Shown in pieces: positions 36,736 to 44,382 of a stretch of 56,550 nucleotides of DNA; positions within the stretch are counted from its first letter, which is position 1, and each line of letters begins with the position of its first letter. The notes beneath the pieces are model-generated. The model had not been told where the DNA came from. It ran no database searches and worked only from the letters and a program-made list of their open reading frames with translations. Both the position numbers and the translations under genes were made by a program. This DNA is from an uncultured Bacteroides sp. (GTDB lineage: Bacteria; Bacteroidota; Bacteroidia; Bacteroidales; Bacteroidaceae): contig CAQOGY010000020.1 in NCBI GenBank assembly GCA_948847595.1, forward strand, positions 1 through 56,550, in the 5' to 3' direction.

Positions 36736-37808
36736 GAATACTTCATGTAATCACCACTCTTTATACCGGTGGCGCTGAAAAACTTATGGTAGACTTGTTG
36801 CCGCGTATGAAGGCGGCAGGACATTATGTAGAGTTATGTGTGTTTGATGGAACGCATACTCCATTTTACGCCCAGTTGGAAAAGGCGGGTATAAGGATTC
36901 ATTGGCTTCATAAAGATAGTAGTGTATATAATCCGTTGAATATATTCTATCTTTGGCGCTTGATGCGTAAAGGATGGGATATTGTACATACGCACAATAC
37001 AGCGCCACAATTATTTGCTACCTTCGGTGGAGTGTTATGCTCAGTGGCACTTGTTACCACTGAGCATACCACTTCCAATCGCAGGCGCGATTGGAAGTGG
37101 TATGCTTGGATAGATCGTTGGATGTATCGTCAATATAAAAAAGTTATATGTATCAGTGATCAAGCGGCGAATAATCATTGTAGGTATATAGGTGAGAAAG
37201 ATAGTCAAAATGTATGTACTATATATAATGGTATAGATTATAATAAATATGCAGTCGCTGTACCTGCTAAAGATGTAAAATCACTTGGTAAAAAGATTAT
37301 AACCAATGTGGCAGGATTCCGTTATCAGAAAGACCAACCCACTCTTATAAAAGCTATGCAATACCTACCTGATGACTTTCATCTTTGTCTTGTAGGTGAC
37401 GGAGAGCGAAGGACGGAGTTTGAAACTTTAATAAAGGATTTGAATTTGGCACAGCGTGTACATCTGTTGGGGCTGCGTAGTGATGTCCCGGAGATACTTT
37501 CCGCAAGTGACTATGTGGTTATGTGTAGTCATTTTGAAGGATTGTCGCTTGCTTCTCTTGAGGGGATGTCATCGGGTAAGCCATTCCTTGCTGATAATGT
37601 GGACGGGTTGCGCGAGATTGTAGAAGGGAATGGAATTTTATTTGAACATGAAGACGCGAAAGGATTTGCTGATGCGGTCTTAAGGCTTGACGGTAATAAG
37701 ACGTATTGTGAGCAAATTGTGAAACAGTGTCAGAAAAAAGCCGTCAATTATGATATTAGCATGATGGTAGGGAAATATCTTGATGTTTATGAAAAATTGA
37801 TAGGATAA
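36732..37808 (+). CDS. Family 4 glycosyltransferase with strong internal palindromes
   Basis: A 358-residue GT-B enzyme: TLYTGGAEKLMVDLLPRM at the start, VAGFRYQKDQPTLIKAM and SHFEGLSLASLEGMSSGKPFLA in the donor domain. The stretch TTEHTTSNRRRDWKW (about residues 111-125) is a usual motif in this branch. It is coded by an extraordinary pair of perfect inverted repeats at 37037-37105. The gene overlaps both neighbours (ATGA upstream, TAATG downstream). Confidence 0.92.
   Translation: MRILHVITTLYTGGAEKLMVDLLPRMKAAGHYVELCVFDGTHTPFYAQLEKAGIRIHWLHKDSSVYNPLNIFYLWRLMRKGWDIVHTHNTAPQLFATFGGVLCSVALVTTEHTTSNRRRDWKWYAWIDRWMYRQYKKVICISDQAANNHCRYIGEKDSQNVCTIYNGIDYNKYAVAVPAKDVKSLGKKIITNVAGFRYQKDQPTLIKAMQYLPDDFHLCLVGDGERRTEFETLIKDLNLAQRVHLLGLRSDVPEILSASDYVVMCSHFEGLSLASLEGMSSGKPFLADNVDGLREIVEGNGILFEHEDAKGFADAVLRLDGNKTYCEQIVKQCQKKAVNYDISMMVGKYLDVYEKLIG
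37037..37105. repeat. Two overlapping perfect inverted repeats within a glycosyltransferase gene
   Basis: ATGCTCAGTGG (37037-37047) pairs with CCACTGAGCAT (37057-37067). Then a 19-bp arm (37064-37082, beginning GCATACCACTTCC) pairs perfectly with 37087-37105 around the 4-nt loop AGGC. The two hairpins share GCAT and exclude each other in part. The 19-bp stem is stronger than any terminator in the window and lies wholly within coding sequence, without a T-run. Confidence 0.9.
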
Positions 37809-38362
37809 TGAATGATCAGATAAAGAAAGACTTGTTTCGGTATGTAGGCAATGATTGCCATCGTCTGCTTATACAATTACGTTATATCTTTTTTACTCCA
37901 GGATTTCGTTATACATATTATATGCGTAAGGTTCAGCAGGGAGGATGTTTTAAGTTCTTTTGGATGGGGATGCAACGTTTGTGTATGGAGAGAACATTAA
38001 TTCAAATTCCTTATCAAACGCAGATAGGTGAAGGATTGTATATTGGACATTTTGGGCATATCATAATAAATCCGGGCTGTAAAATTGGTAAAAATTTCAA
38101 TATTGCGGCAGGTGTCTTAATTGGTAATGCACAAGGAAAGTATGCTGGAACGCCAACTATTGGTGACAATGTAAAGGTGGGACAAAATGCGATTATTATA
38201 GGAAAGATTAATATCGGGAATGATGTACTTGTCGCTCCCGGTGCTTTTGTGAATTTTGATGTTCCTGATAACTGTATTGTTATAGGAAATCCTGGGAAGA
38301 TAATACAACGGAATTCATCACCAACAGCACGGTATATTGTTTATCCAGTGCAAAACTATTAA
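37808..38362 (+). CDS. Hexapeptide-repeat acetyltransferase (serine acetyltransferase-like)
   Basis: The 184-residue protein has a short helical N-terminus and a left-handed beta-helix (about 70-165) with GEGLYIGHFGHIIINPGCKIG, NFNIAAGVLIGN and PTIGDNVKVGQNAIIIGKINIG in succession. It resembles CysE-like acetyltransferases of capsule loci, which acetylate a sugar rather than serine. Its start overlaps the previous stop by one base. It ends the first uninterrupted run of serotype genes; degenerate sequence follows. Confidence 0.88.
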   Translation: MNDQIKKDLFRYVGNDCHRLLIQLRYIFFTPGFRYTYYMRKVQQGGCFKFFWMGMQRLCMERTLIQIPYQTQIGEGLYIGHFGHIIINPGCKIGKNFNIAAGVLIGNAQGKYAGTPTIGDNVKVGQNAIIIGKINIGNDVLVAPGAFVNFDVPDNCIVIGNPGKIIQRNSSPTARYIVYPVQNY

Positions 38363-38404
38363 TGATAAGTGTTAGAGCCTGTTGAATTTTCTTTAATAAT
38401 AATT

Positions 38405-38520
38405 TCATAGCTGATTAGGAAACTTCTTAGACAACATTGGATATCGCCACTCGATTTCCATCAAATCTGCCTGATACATCTTTATGATAAGTTTGGTCAC
38501 TTCAAATAGAGCATTTCGAG
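38405..38520 (-). pseudogene. Unidentified gene remnant, C-terminal end
   Basis: Read on the minus strand this stretch is open and translates to RNALFEVTKLIIKMYQADLM and further to SKKFPNQL before a stop, without a start codon. The frame is broken on the upstream side. The sequence beyond its stop (38372-38404) holds GAGCCTGTTGAA, which resembles insertion-sequence ends. I suspect a transposase tail but do not recognise the family. Confidence 0.4.
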
Positions 38521-38631
38521 TATATTTTTTGTTTTTGTGAGGAGCAGAGCATAACGAGCTACGTGACAAATAAAGACAGGTTGGTAAAGCTTATAAAAAA
38601 TAATTTCAGGAAAATCTAAACAGGATTTGAT

Positions 38632-38732
38632 TATCTGAATTGATTCTGGAAAGAAACTTCAAAAATATCTTTAACGGGTGTAGGGATTATGTTAATATGA
38701 GTCCTGGTAAAATCACTTTGGTTACAAGGTAA
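38632..38732 (+). mobile_element. Decayed IS66-family transposase fragment (left copy)
   Basis: The fragment reads YLN*FWKE, then shifts frame into FKNIFNGCRDYVNMSPGKIT and VTR*. These are pieces of the C-terminus of an IS66 TnpC-type transposase, joined by an internal deletion of about 210 bp relative to the copy at 43469. The 417-bp gap at 38363-38779 holds only this and the remnant at 38405. Confidence 0.72.
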
Positions 38733-38779
38733 TATCAAATGAGACTAATAAACAAAACTAATGCTTATAATATAAAAAT

Positions 38780-39841
38780 ATGAATTGTAAATATAAATTA
38801 ACGGGGGGTAAGCCTCTAATATCTGTTATTGTACCATTTTATAATGTAGATAGATATATTGAGAAATGTATTTGTAGTATACTAAGACAAAGCTATGAAA
38901 ATATAGAACTTATATTAGTTAATGATGCGTCTACTGATAACTCTTTGAATATTTGTAGGAAGTATGCTCGTAAAGATACAAGGACGCGAATTATAGAACA
39001 ACCGAAAAACCAGGGAGTTGATAAAGCACGTTTTCGGGGATTGGAAACTGTGACAGGAGAATATATTATGTTTGTTGATTCTGATGATTATCTTCCATTG
39101 AATGCAGTGGCTATTCTTTGTCAGGAAATACTTTCTTCTGGTGCTGATATTGTGGAAGGAGGCATGTGTAGGGTATTGGATAGTTGGGGATTAATAAAGA
39201 AGAAAAGAGTATGTGAACGCTTGGAAATAGAACAGCCTACATTGTTCCAGGATTATTTTATTTCATTTTTTGGTATTAATAAATTAGGAGTGAATCTTTG
39301 TGGAAAACTCTATAAAAAGGGCTTGTTTGACAAAGTGAAGTTGAAGCCGTCGGGTATGAAAATGGGAGAAGATTTGTTGATGAATATGTACCTATTCCCT
39401 TTTGTGAATAAATATGTCGTGACTAATCATTGTGTCTATTGTTATCGCTATGGTGGGCTGACTTCTCGATTTAATCCTACGTTATATTCAGACCTCAAAA
39501 AACAGTATTATATAAAAATGGATATGTTGGCGGAATATGATTATCGGAAAGGTATAAGATCGACAAGAATAGAGATGTGTAATATTTTTTGTTCACATCT
39601 GATACAAATGTACAGGTTTAATAAGAGTGAGCAAGAAATTAATTTATTTGTCGAAGAGGAAAAACAGTCAGGCTTTTTGGATGAAATAACAAATGAAGTT
39701 GAATATAATACAAATTCGTTTCTTTTTCTGAAAAATGGAGATATAGACAACTTGTTGGAATATTGCAGGGAAGTGGCAGAAAGGAAGAAGTTGCTACGGA
39801 CTATTTTTCGTTGGGTGTTTTCATTGTTAAGGTTTGTTTGA
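38780..39841 (+). CDS. Family 2 glycosyltransferase
   Basis: A 353-residue GT-A enzyme: LISVIVPFYNVDRYIEKCI at the start, LVNDASTDNS, and MFVDSDDYLP with the DxD motif. The C-terminal 110 residues are helical and charged. It is very AT-rich and stands alone between decayed sequence on both sides, with an IS66 fragment 47 bp upstream. It looks intact and may have arrived separately from the rest of the locus. Confidence 0.92.
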   Translation: MNCKYKLTGGKPLISVIVPFYNVDRYIEKCICSILRQSYENIELILVNDASTDNSLNICRKYARKDTRTRIIEQPKNQGVDKARFRGLETVTGEYIMFVDSDDYLPLNAVAILCQEILSSGADIVEGGMCRVLDSWGLIKKKRVCERLEIEQPTLFQDYFISFFGINKLGVNLCGKLYKKGLFDKVKLKPSGMKMGEDLLMNMYLFPFVNKYVVTNHCVYCYRYGGLTSRFNPTLYSDLKKQYYIKMDMLAEYDYRKGIRSTRIEMCNIFCSHLIQMYRFNKSEQEINLFVEEEKQSGFLDEITNEVEYNTNSFLFLKNGDIDNLLEYCREVAERKKLLRTIFRWVFSLLRFV

Positions 39842-39933
39842 TTTTTGTATAGAAAAACTTGTTTGTATTTCTACAGTTTCAATACTTATGGAAACTTTGT
39901 TATTTGCTCTTAGTTGTTATGTGTAATAATAAA

Positions 39934-40002
39934 ATGTTCAAACCGAAAATAATTCGTGTCTGCACAGTGGATCTGAAGCTATCATACCTTATTGGGATTT
40001 AA
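39934..40002 (+). pseudogene. Truncated start of a glycosyltransferase gene
   Basis: An ATG opens MFKPKIIRVCTVDLKLSYL and stops after 22 codons. Bases 39945-39968 match 44394-44417, the start of the intact family 4 glycosyltransferase gene, at 23 of 24 positions. Downstream, to about 40100, other frames give scraps such as FSNKGRFCFRMVKYHLGW without a continuous gene. I read it as the 5' stub of a lost glycosyltransferase gene. Confidence 0.5.
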
Positions 40003-40102
40003 ATGCTTTTTCGAATAAAGGTCGCTTTTGCTTTCGTATGGTGAAATATCATTTGGGGTGGCTTTTTGTGTTGATGTTTAAAGTAAAGAATCTGTTATCA
40101 AG

Positions 40103-40239
40103 TCGGAATTAGCTAAAGGTGTAATAAAGTTGAATTCTGAACCTTCACTTCCTTCACGAGGAGATAATTGTCTGTTTAACAGATATATTCTGTGAAGAAA
40201 TGAAGAAAATATCTATCCTTCACACCTTCACGGACTTTT
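40103..40239 (+). repeat. 137-bp direct repeat, left copy
   Basis: It matches 43856-43992 over the same 137 bp with five mismatches (about 96 percent). Inside it the word TTCAC recurs four times, twice as CTTCACNNCCTTCACG-like doublets. It contains no gene. Together the copies bracket the fusion enzyme and opine-dehydrogenase-like genes. Confidence 0.92.
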
Positions 40240-40609
40240 GGATTTGTATATGCATAGGAAAGACTATGATTTACAGATTCATAAATATGCAGATGAATTA
40301 CCGGATAATTATATTGTATATGCACCTTAAAAATGGCTCTATAGCTCGTTTTGCTAAAATGATGGACAAGAATACTTGTTTTGTTGAACCGGGCATGGAA
40401 ACAAGTGGGGGGATCAAGGAGTATTCATTATAGGAACCAATCGTTTGATTAATAGATTGGTTAAACGGAAGTTAATCTGCCTCATGAAACGATAAAATAT
40501 TAGGAGCTTATATATGGGAATTGGCAAAAGGTACCAGCGGAAAATGAGCGTTGATAGTATTTTATTAAAAAATAAAAATTTAAATATTAAAGAGATAAAA
40601 TTTAAGATT
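40240..40609 (+). pseudogene. Decayed coding sequence before the fusion enzyme
   Basis: Pieces of protein sequence appear across shifting frames: LDLYMHRKDYDLQIHKYADE, LPDNYIVYAP, KNGSIARFAKMMDKNTCFVE and GVFIIGTNRLINRLVKR. They look like a capsule gene broken by several frameshifts and stops between about 40233 and 40490. The family is not recognisable to me. The last 100 bp are AT-rich leader of the next gene. Confidence 0.45.
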
Positions 40610-42427
40610 ATGCAAGCAATTATTTTAGCTGCGGGAATGGGACGCAGGTTGGGAGAATATACCAAAGAAAATACGAAATGTATGGTTCCTGTCAATGGGA
40701 CACCACTTATTGACCGTCTGTTGGGACAGTTGGAAACTTTAAATCTGAACCGTGTTGTGATAGTCGTTGGTTATGAGGGAGAAAAACTGAAAAGACATAT
40801 CGGCAAGCGTTATGCGGACAATTTGAAAATCGAGTATGTGAACAATCCTGTATATGATAAGACGAATAATATTTATTCTTTGGCATTGGCAAAGAATAAA
40901 TTGCAAGAGGATGATACACTTTTGATAGAAAGCGACTTGATTTTTGATGATAAAATGTTTAGGCTTCTTTTGGACAATCCGTATCCTAATCTAGCTTTGG
41001 TGGCAAAGTATGAGACATGGATGGATGGCACGATGGTGCGGATTGACACGGATTTCAATATTGTGAATTTTGTGCCTAAGGCGGCTTTTAAATACAGCGA
41101 TGTGGACTGTTATTATAAAACGGTGAATATATATAAGTTTTCGAGGGACTTCTCCGTGCATAAGTATGTTCCTTTTCTTGACGCTTATACTAAGGCGGTA
41201 GGCAATAATGAATATTATGAAAATGTGTTGCGTATTATTTCTTTTCTGAACAGTACGGAGTTAAAAGCATTACCTATCACGGATGAAAAATGGTATGAAA
41301 TAGACGACAAACAGGATTTGGATATAGCAGAAGCTCTTTTTGCAGAAGAAAAAGACATTCTTCATAAATATTATGGTCGCTTTGGTGGCTTTTGGCGCTT
41401 CCCTAAAATGCTTGATTTTTGCTATTTGGTTAACCCATATTTCCCTAGTAAGCGGATGTTGGATGAAATGCAGGCGAACTTCTCAACACTTCTTACCGAA
41501 TATCCTTCCGGGATGAAAGTGAATACTCTTCTTGCTAGCAAGTGCTGGGGAGTGCAAGAGGAGTATATCGTTCCAGGCAATGGAGCAGCGGAACTTATAA
41601 AGATACTGATGGAGAATATGGATGGTAGGGTAGGAGTGATCCGGCCTACTTTTGAGGAGTATCCTAATCGCTTGGATAATGAGCGAGTGGTGGCTTTTGT
41701 TCCTCAAAATAAGGATTATCGTTATGGGGTGAATGATTTAATGGATTATTTTGCGGATTGTGATATTCAGACTTTGCTTCTTATCAATCCGGATAATCCA
41801 TCGGGAAATTTTATCCCTTTGACGGACATTTGTATGTTAGCGGACTGGTGTGAAAAAAAATCAATTAGATTAGTGGTAGATGAGAGTTTTGTGGACTTTA
41901 GTGAAGAATGGGAAAGTAGTACTCTTTTGCGTGACAACATTTTGGAGGCTTATCCACATTTGGTAATAATGAAAAGTATTTCAAAGTCTTTCGGTGTTCC
42001 AGGTTTGCGATTGGGAATTTTAGCTTCAGCGGATAAAATTTTGGTGGATAGGATAAAAAAAGAAGTCTCCATTTGGAACTTGAATTCATTTGCGGAATTT
42101 TTTATGCAGATTTATACGAAGTATGAACGCGATTACAAATGTGCTTGTCATCGTTTTGTAGAAGAGAGGAAACGTTTTGCGGAAGAGTTGCAAGGCATAT
42201 CATTCATTCGTGTCATGCCTTCGCAAGCGAATTATTTTCTTTGTGAAATATTACCCCCCTACACATCTTTGGAAGTGGTGAAGACTATGTTGAAACGTTA
42301 TAATATACTGACGCGTGATTGTAGCGGTAAGGTGGGGTTTGATGGTAAACATTATATGCGGATTGCTATTCGGAGTCGTGAGGATAATTTACGATTGGTG
42401 ATGGCATTAAAACAAATAGAAAAATGA
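40610..42427 (+). CDS. Cytidylyltransferase (LicC/PntC-like) fused to CobD/HisC-like PLP enzyme
   Basis: I take the ATG at 40610 (MQAIILAAGMGRRLGEYTKE), where the nucleotidyltransferase core begins; the 32 codons upstream are Lys/Asn-rich filler. Residues 1-235 form a CTP-transferase like LicC, with LAAGMGRRLG and KCMVPVNG. Residues about 245-605 are a fold-type I PLP enzyme: INPDNPSGNF, VDESFVDF and the PLP Lys459 in SISKSFGVPGLRLG. DESFVDF resembles CobD, a threonine-phosphate decarboxylase, more than plain aminotransferases. One chain could thus make an amino-alcohol phosphate (for example ethanolamine phosphate from serine phosphate) or aminoethylphosphonate and activate it as the CDP derivative. 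Similar fusions are known for aminoethylphosphonate (PntC). It overlaps the next gene by 4 bp. Confidence 0.85.
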   Translation: MQAIILAAGMGRRLGEYTKENTKCMVPVNGTPLIDRLLGQLETLNLNRVVIVVGYEGEKLKRHIGKRYADNLKIEYVNNPVYDKTNNIYSLALAKNKLQEDDTLLIESDLIFDDKMFRLLLDNPYPNLALVAKYETWMDGTMVRIDTDFNIVNFVPKAAFKYSDVDCYYKTVNIYKFSRDFSVHKYVPFLDAYTKAVGNNEYYENVLRIISFLNSTELKALPITDEKWYEIDDKQDLDIAEALFAEEKDILHKYYGRFGGFWRFPKMLDFCYLVNPYFPSKRMLDEMQANFSTLLTEYPSGMKVNTLLASKCWGVQEEYIVPGNGAAELIKILMENMDGRVGVIRPTFEEYPNRLDNERVVAFVPQNKDYRYGVNDLMDYFADCDIQTLLLINPDNPSGNFIPLTDICMLADWCEKKSIRLVVDESFVDFSEEWESSTLLRDNILEAYPHLVIMKSISKSFGVPGLRLGILASADKILVDRIKKEVSIWNLNSFAEFFMQIYTKYERDYKCACHRFVEERKRFAEELQGISFIRVMPSQANYFLCEILPPYTSLEVVKTMLKRYNILTRDCSGKVGFDGKHYMRIAIRSREDNLRLVMALKQIEK

Positions 42428-43368
42428 AAATTTGTATTTGTGGCGGTGGAGCTTTAGGGCATGTTTGTACAGCGGTGTTCGCTTCTCAAGGTCATGAGGT
42501 TAGCGTATTGACCAACCATCCTGTGGAATGGGAAAAACATATTGAGACAACAGACCCTTTTGGTAGAAAAATAATAGGAAAAGTATACAGAGTGTCGGAT
42601 AATCCTTTGGTTGTGTCGCAAGGAGTGGATCTGTTCTTGCTTTGTGTGCCAGGAGGATTATTGGAAGGTGAATTAAAGAAAATTAAACCCTTTGTAAAAA
42701 GGGAAACGGCTGTGGGGGCGATTGTCAGCAGTACAGGATTCTTTTTCTTTGCGCATGAGATTTTGGGAAATGATGTCTGTTTATTTGGATTTCAACGTAC
42801 ACCTTTTATTGCTAGAGTAGTGGAATATGGCAGTAAGGCTAACTTGTTGGGATATAAAAAGCAAGTAGCGATAGCAGTGGAAAATATTCCAGACTGTGAA
42901 GGTTTTCGTAAGCAGATAGAGCGGCTTTTTATTACGCCAGTGGTGCTTTTGGATACTTTTTATGAGGCAAGTTTGACAAATAGTAATCCTATTTTACATA
43001 CAGGGCGTTTGTATTCTCTTTGGAAAGATTGGAATGGTATGTCTTATGAACATTGTATTTTATTCTATCGTGAATGGACAGAAGAAGCGGCTCAAGTTAT
43101 TATAGACATGGATAGGGAATTTCAGAGTTTATTGGAAATACTTCCGATGAATGCGCGTGCTGTTCCGTCGTTGCTTGATTATTATGAAAGTGAGGACGCT
43201 CGCTCATTAGCGGATAAATTGAGAACGATAGAGGCTTTCCAAACAATTCAAGCTCCGATGGTAAAAACGGATAAAGGCTGGCTTCCCGATTTTAGGAGTC
43301 GTTATTTTACGGAGGACTTTCCTTATGGTTTGCGTTTTATAATTGATTTGGCTCATCAGTATGATTAG
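42424..43368 (+). CDS. Opine-dehydrogenase-like NAD(P)-dependent oxidoreductase
   Basis: The 314-residue protein has an N-terminal Rossmann fold with ICGGGALGHVCTAVFASQGH and then a helical domain containing SNPILHTGRLYSLWKDW, which recalls the NPxxH region of the octopine/nopaline dehydrogenase family. These enzymes join an amino compound and a 2-keto acid by reductive condensation. At 314 residues it is shorter than classical opine dehydrogenases (about 360-400). Its ATG overlaps the stop of the fusion gene (ATGA), so the two proteins are almost surely made together and work in one route. Alternatives are a ketopantoate-reductase or glycerol-phosphate-dehydrogenase-like role; family call is moderate. 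Confidence 0.68.
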   Translation: MKICICGGGALGHVCTAVFASQGHEVSVLTNHPVEWEKHIETTDPFGRKIIGKVYRVSDNPLVVSQGVDLFLLCVPGGLLEGELKKIKPFVKRETAVGAIVSSTGFFFFAHEILGNDVCLFGFQRTPFIARVVEYGSKANLLGYKKQVAIAVENIPDCEGFRKQIERLFITPVVLLDTFYEASLTNSNPILHTGRLYSLWKDWNGMSYEHCILFYREWTEEAAQVIIDMDREFQSLLEILPMNARAVPSLLDYYESEDARSLADKLRTIEAFQTIQAPMVKTDKGWLPDFRSRYFTEDFPYGLRFIIDLAHQYD

Positions 43369-43468
43369 CAACCCCATTGATGGATGAGGTATATAATTGG
43401 GGAATAAGTCATGTCTGTTCGTGATACAATTAGAGTTTGGAAGTCTCTATTGTACTTAGGCTTTTAAT

Positions 43469-43786
43469 TATCTGAATCGATTCTGGAAAGAGATATTTGC
43501 TTTCTTAGATGATGGGGAACTACCAATGGTCAACAATCTTGCAGAATAAACCATTCGAAAGCTGACTACCTAGCGTAACAATTCACTCCATTATGGTAGT
43601 GATGCCGGTGCTGATATGGCTGTAACTTATCATAGTGTAATAGGAACGGTAAAACTTCATGGCAGTTCTATCTGGAACTTCATCGGAACTTTTTTCGAAA
43701 ATATCTTTAACGGATGCAGGAATTATGTTAACATGGTTCCTCACTTTGGCTACAAGCCAATGTTAATTTCAAAACTAATTAATTAA
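43469..43786 (+). mobile_element. Decayed IS66-family transposase C-terminus (right copy)
   Basis: A single frame runs YLNRFWKEIFAFLDDGELPM, VNNLAE*TIRKLTT*RNNSL, HYGSDAGADMAVTYHSVIGT, VKLHGSSIWNF and NIFNGCRNYVNMVP to a final stop. This is the C-terminal end of IS66 TnpC with two in-frame stops and no N-terminal part. The 1014-bp gap 43369-44382 holds this fragment, the right direct repeat and a hairpin array, and no gene. Confidence 0.85.
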
Positions 43787-43855
43787 CAAAACTCGATTTA
43801 GGGTACTGAAAAGTGCCCTTTCAAAGGGGGATGCCATAAATTGAGTGCTTACAAA

Positions 43856-43992
43856 TCGGAACTAGCTAAAGGTGTAATAAAGTTGAATTCTGCTCCTTCA
43901 CTTCCTTCACGAGGAAATAATTGTTTGTTTAACAGATATATTCTGTGAAGAAATGAAGAAAATATCTATCCTTCACACCTTCACGGACTTTT
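43856..43992 (+). repeat. 137-bp direct repeat, right copy
   Basis: Same orientation and length as 40103-40239, five mismatches. Crossing over between them would remove 3.75 kb, that is, exactly the fusion enzyme and opine-dehydrogenase-like genes and the IS66 fragment. Confidence 0.92.
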
Positions 43993-44060
43993 ATCTTCAT
44001 GCTACAAAACTGTCGACTGACTATATTTTATTTGGTTAAATGTCTTGATATATAAGTAGA

Positions 44061-44140
44061 CGACTATAGTTGTCCACTTTGCCGACTGTAGTCGGCTGAA
44101 TGGCTGACTATAGTCGACCAAGCAGACAACTACAGTCGGC
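44061..44140. repeat. Array of four related palindromic units
   Basis: Four variants of CGACTATAGTCG occur in 80 bp: CGACTATAGTTGTC (44061-44074), GCCGACTGTAGTCGGC (44081-44096, 7-bp perfect stem), GACTATAGTC (44106-44115, perfect palindrome) and GACAACTACAGTCGGC (44125-44140). The outer two are inverted copies of each other with one mismatch, so the whole array can fold as one cruciform. It sits about 240 bp before the next glycosyltransferase gene. Confidence 0.85.
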
Positions 44141-44382
44141 CATTGATAAGAGAAACAATCAGGCTTTGCTAAGTGGTTATTTGTCCCCAAAACGGTTACT
44201 AATGGAAGAAGCTGGGATTCGATAAGTGAAGGGTGTGAAGCGTGAAAAAATACTAACTGTTCACTACAAGTAGTTGGGAACAAATTAATTAGCGTGTGGT
44301 GAAGGTTGTGAATAATCAGATATATCATTCATCTGGATTTGATTGGTAAATGATAGGATAGATATTTTTTAATAATAGAAAA

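Noticed and set aside
40610..43368. A complete phosphonate (2-aminoethylphosphonate) pathway
   Set aside because: I looked for phosphoenolpyruvate mutase and phosphonopyruvate decarboxylase genes and found neither in the window. The fusion enzyme alone does not prove phosphonate chemistry, so I kept it only as an alternative.
44061..44140. A short CRISPR array
   Set aside because: The units are palindromic variants with 6-10 bp between them, too short for spacers, and no cas gene is present.
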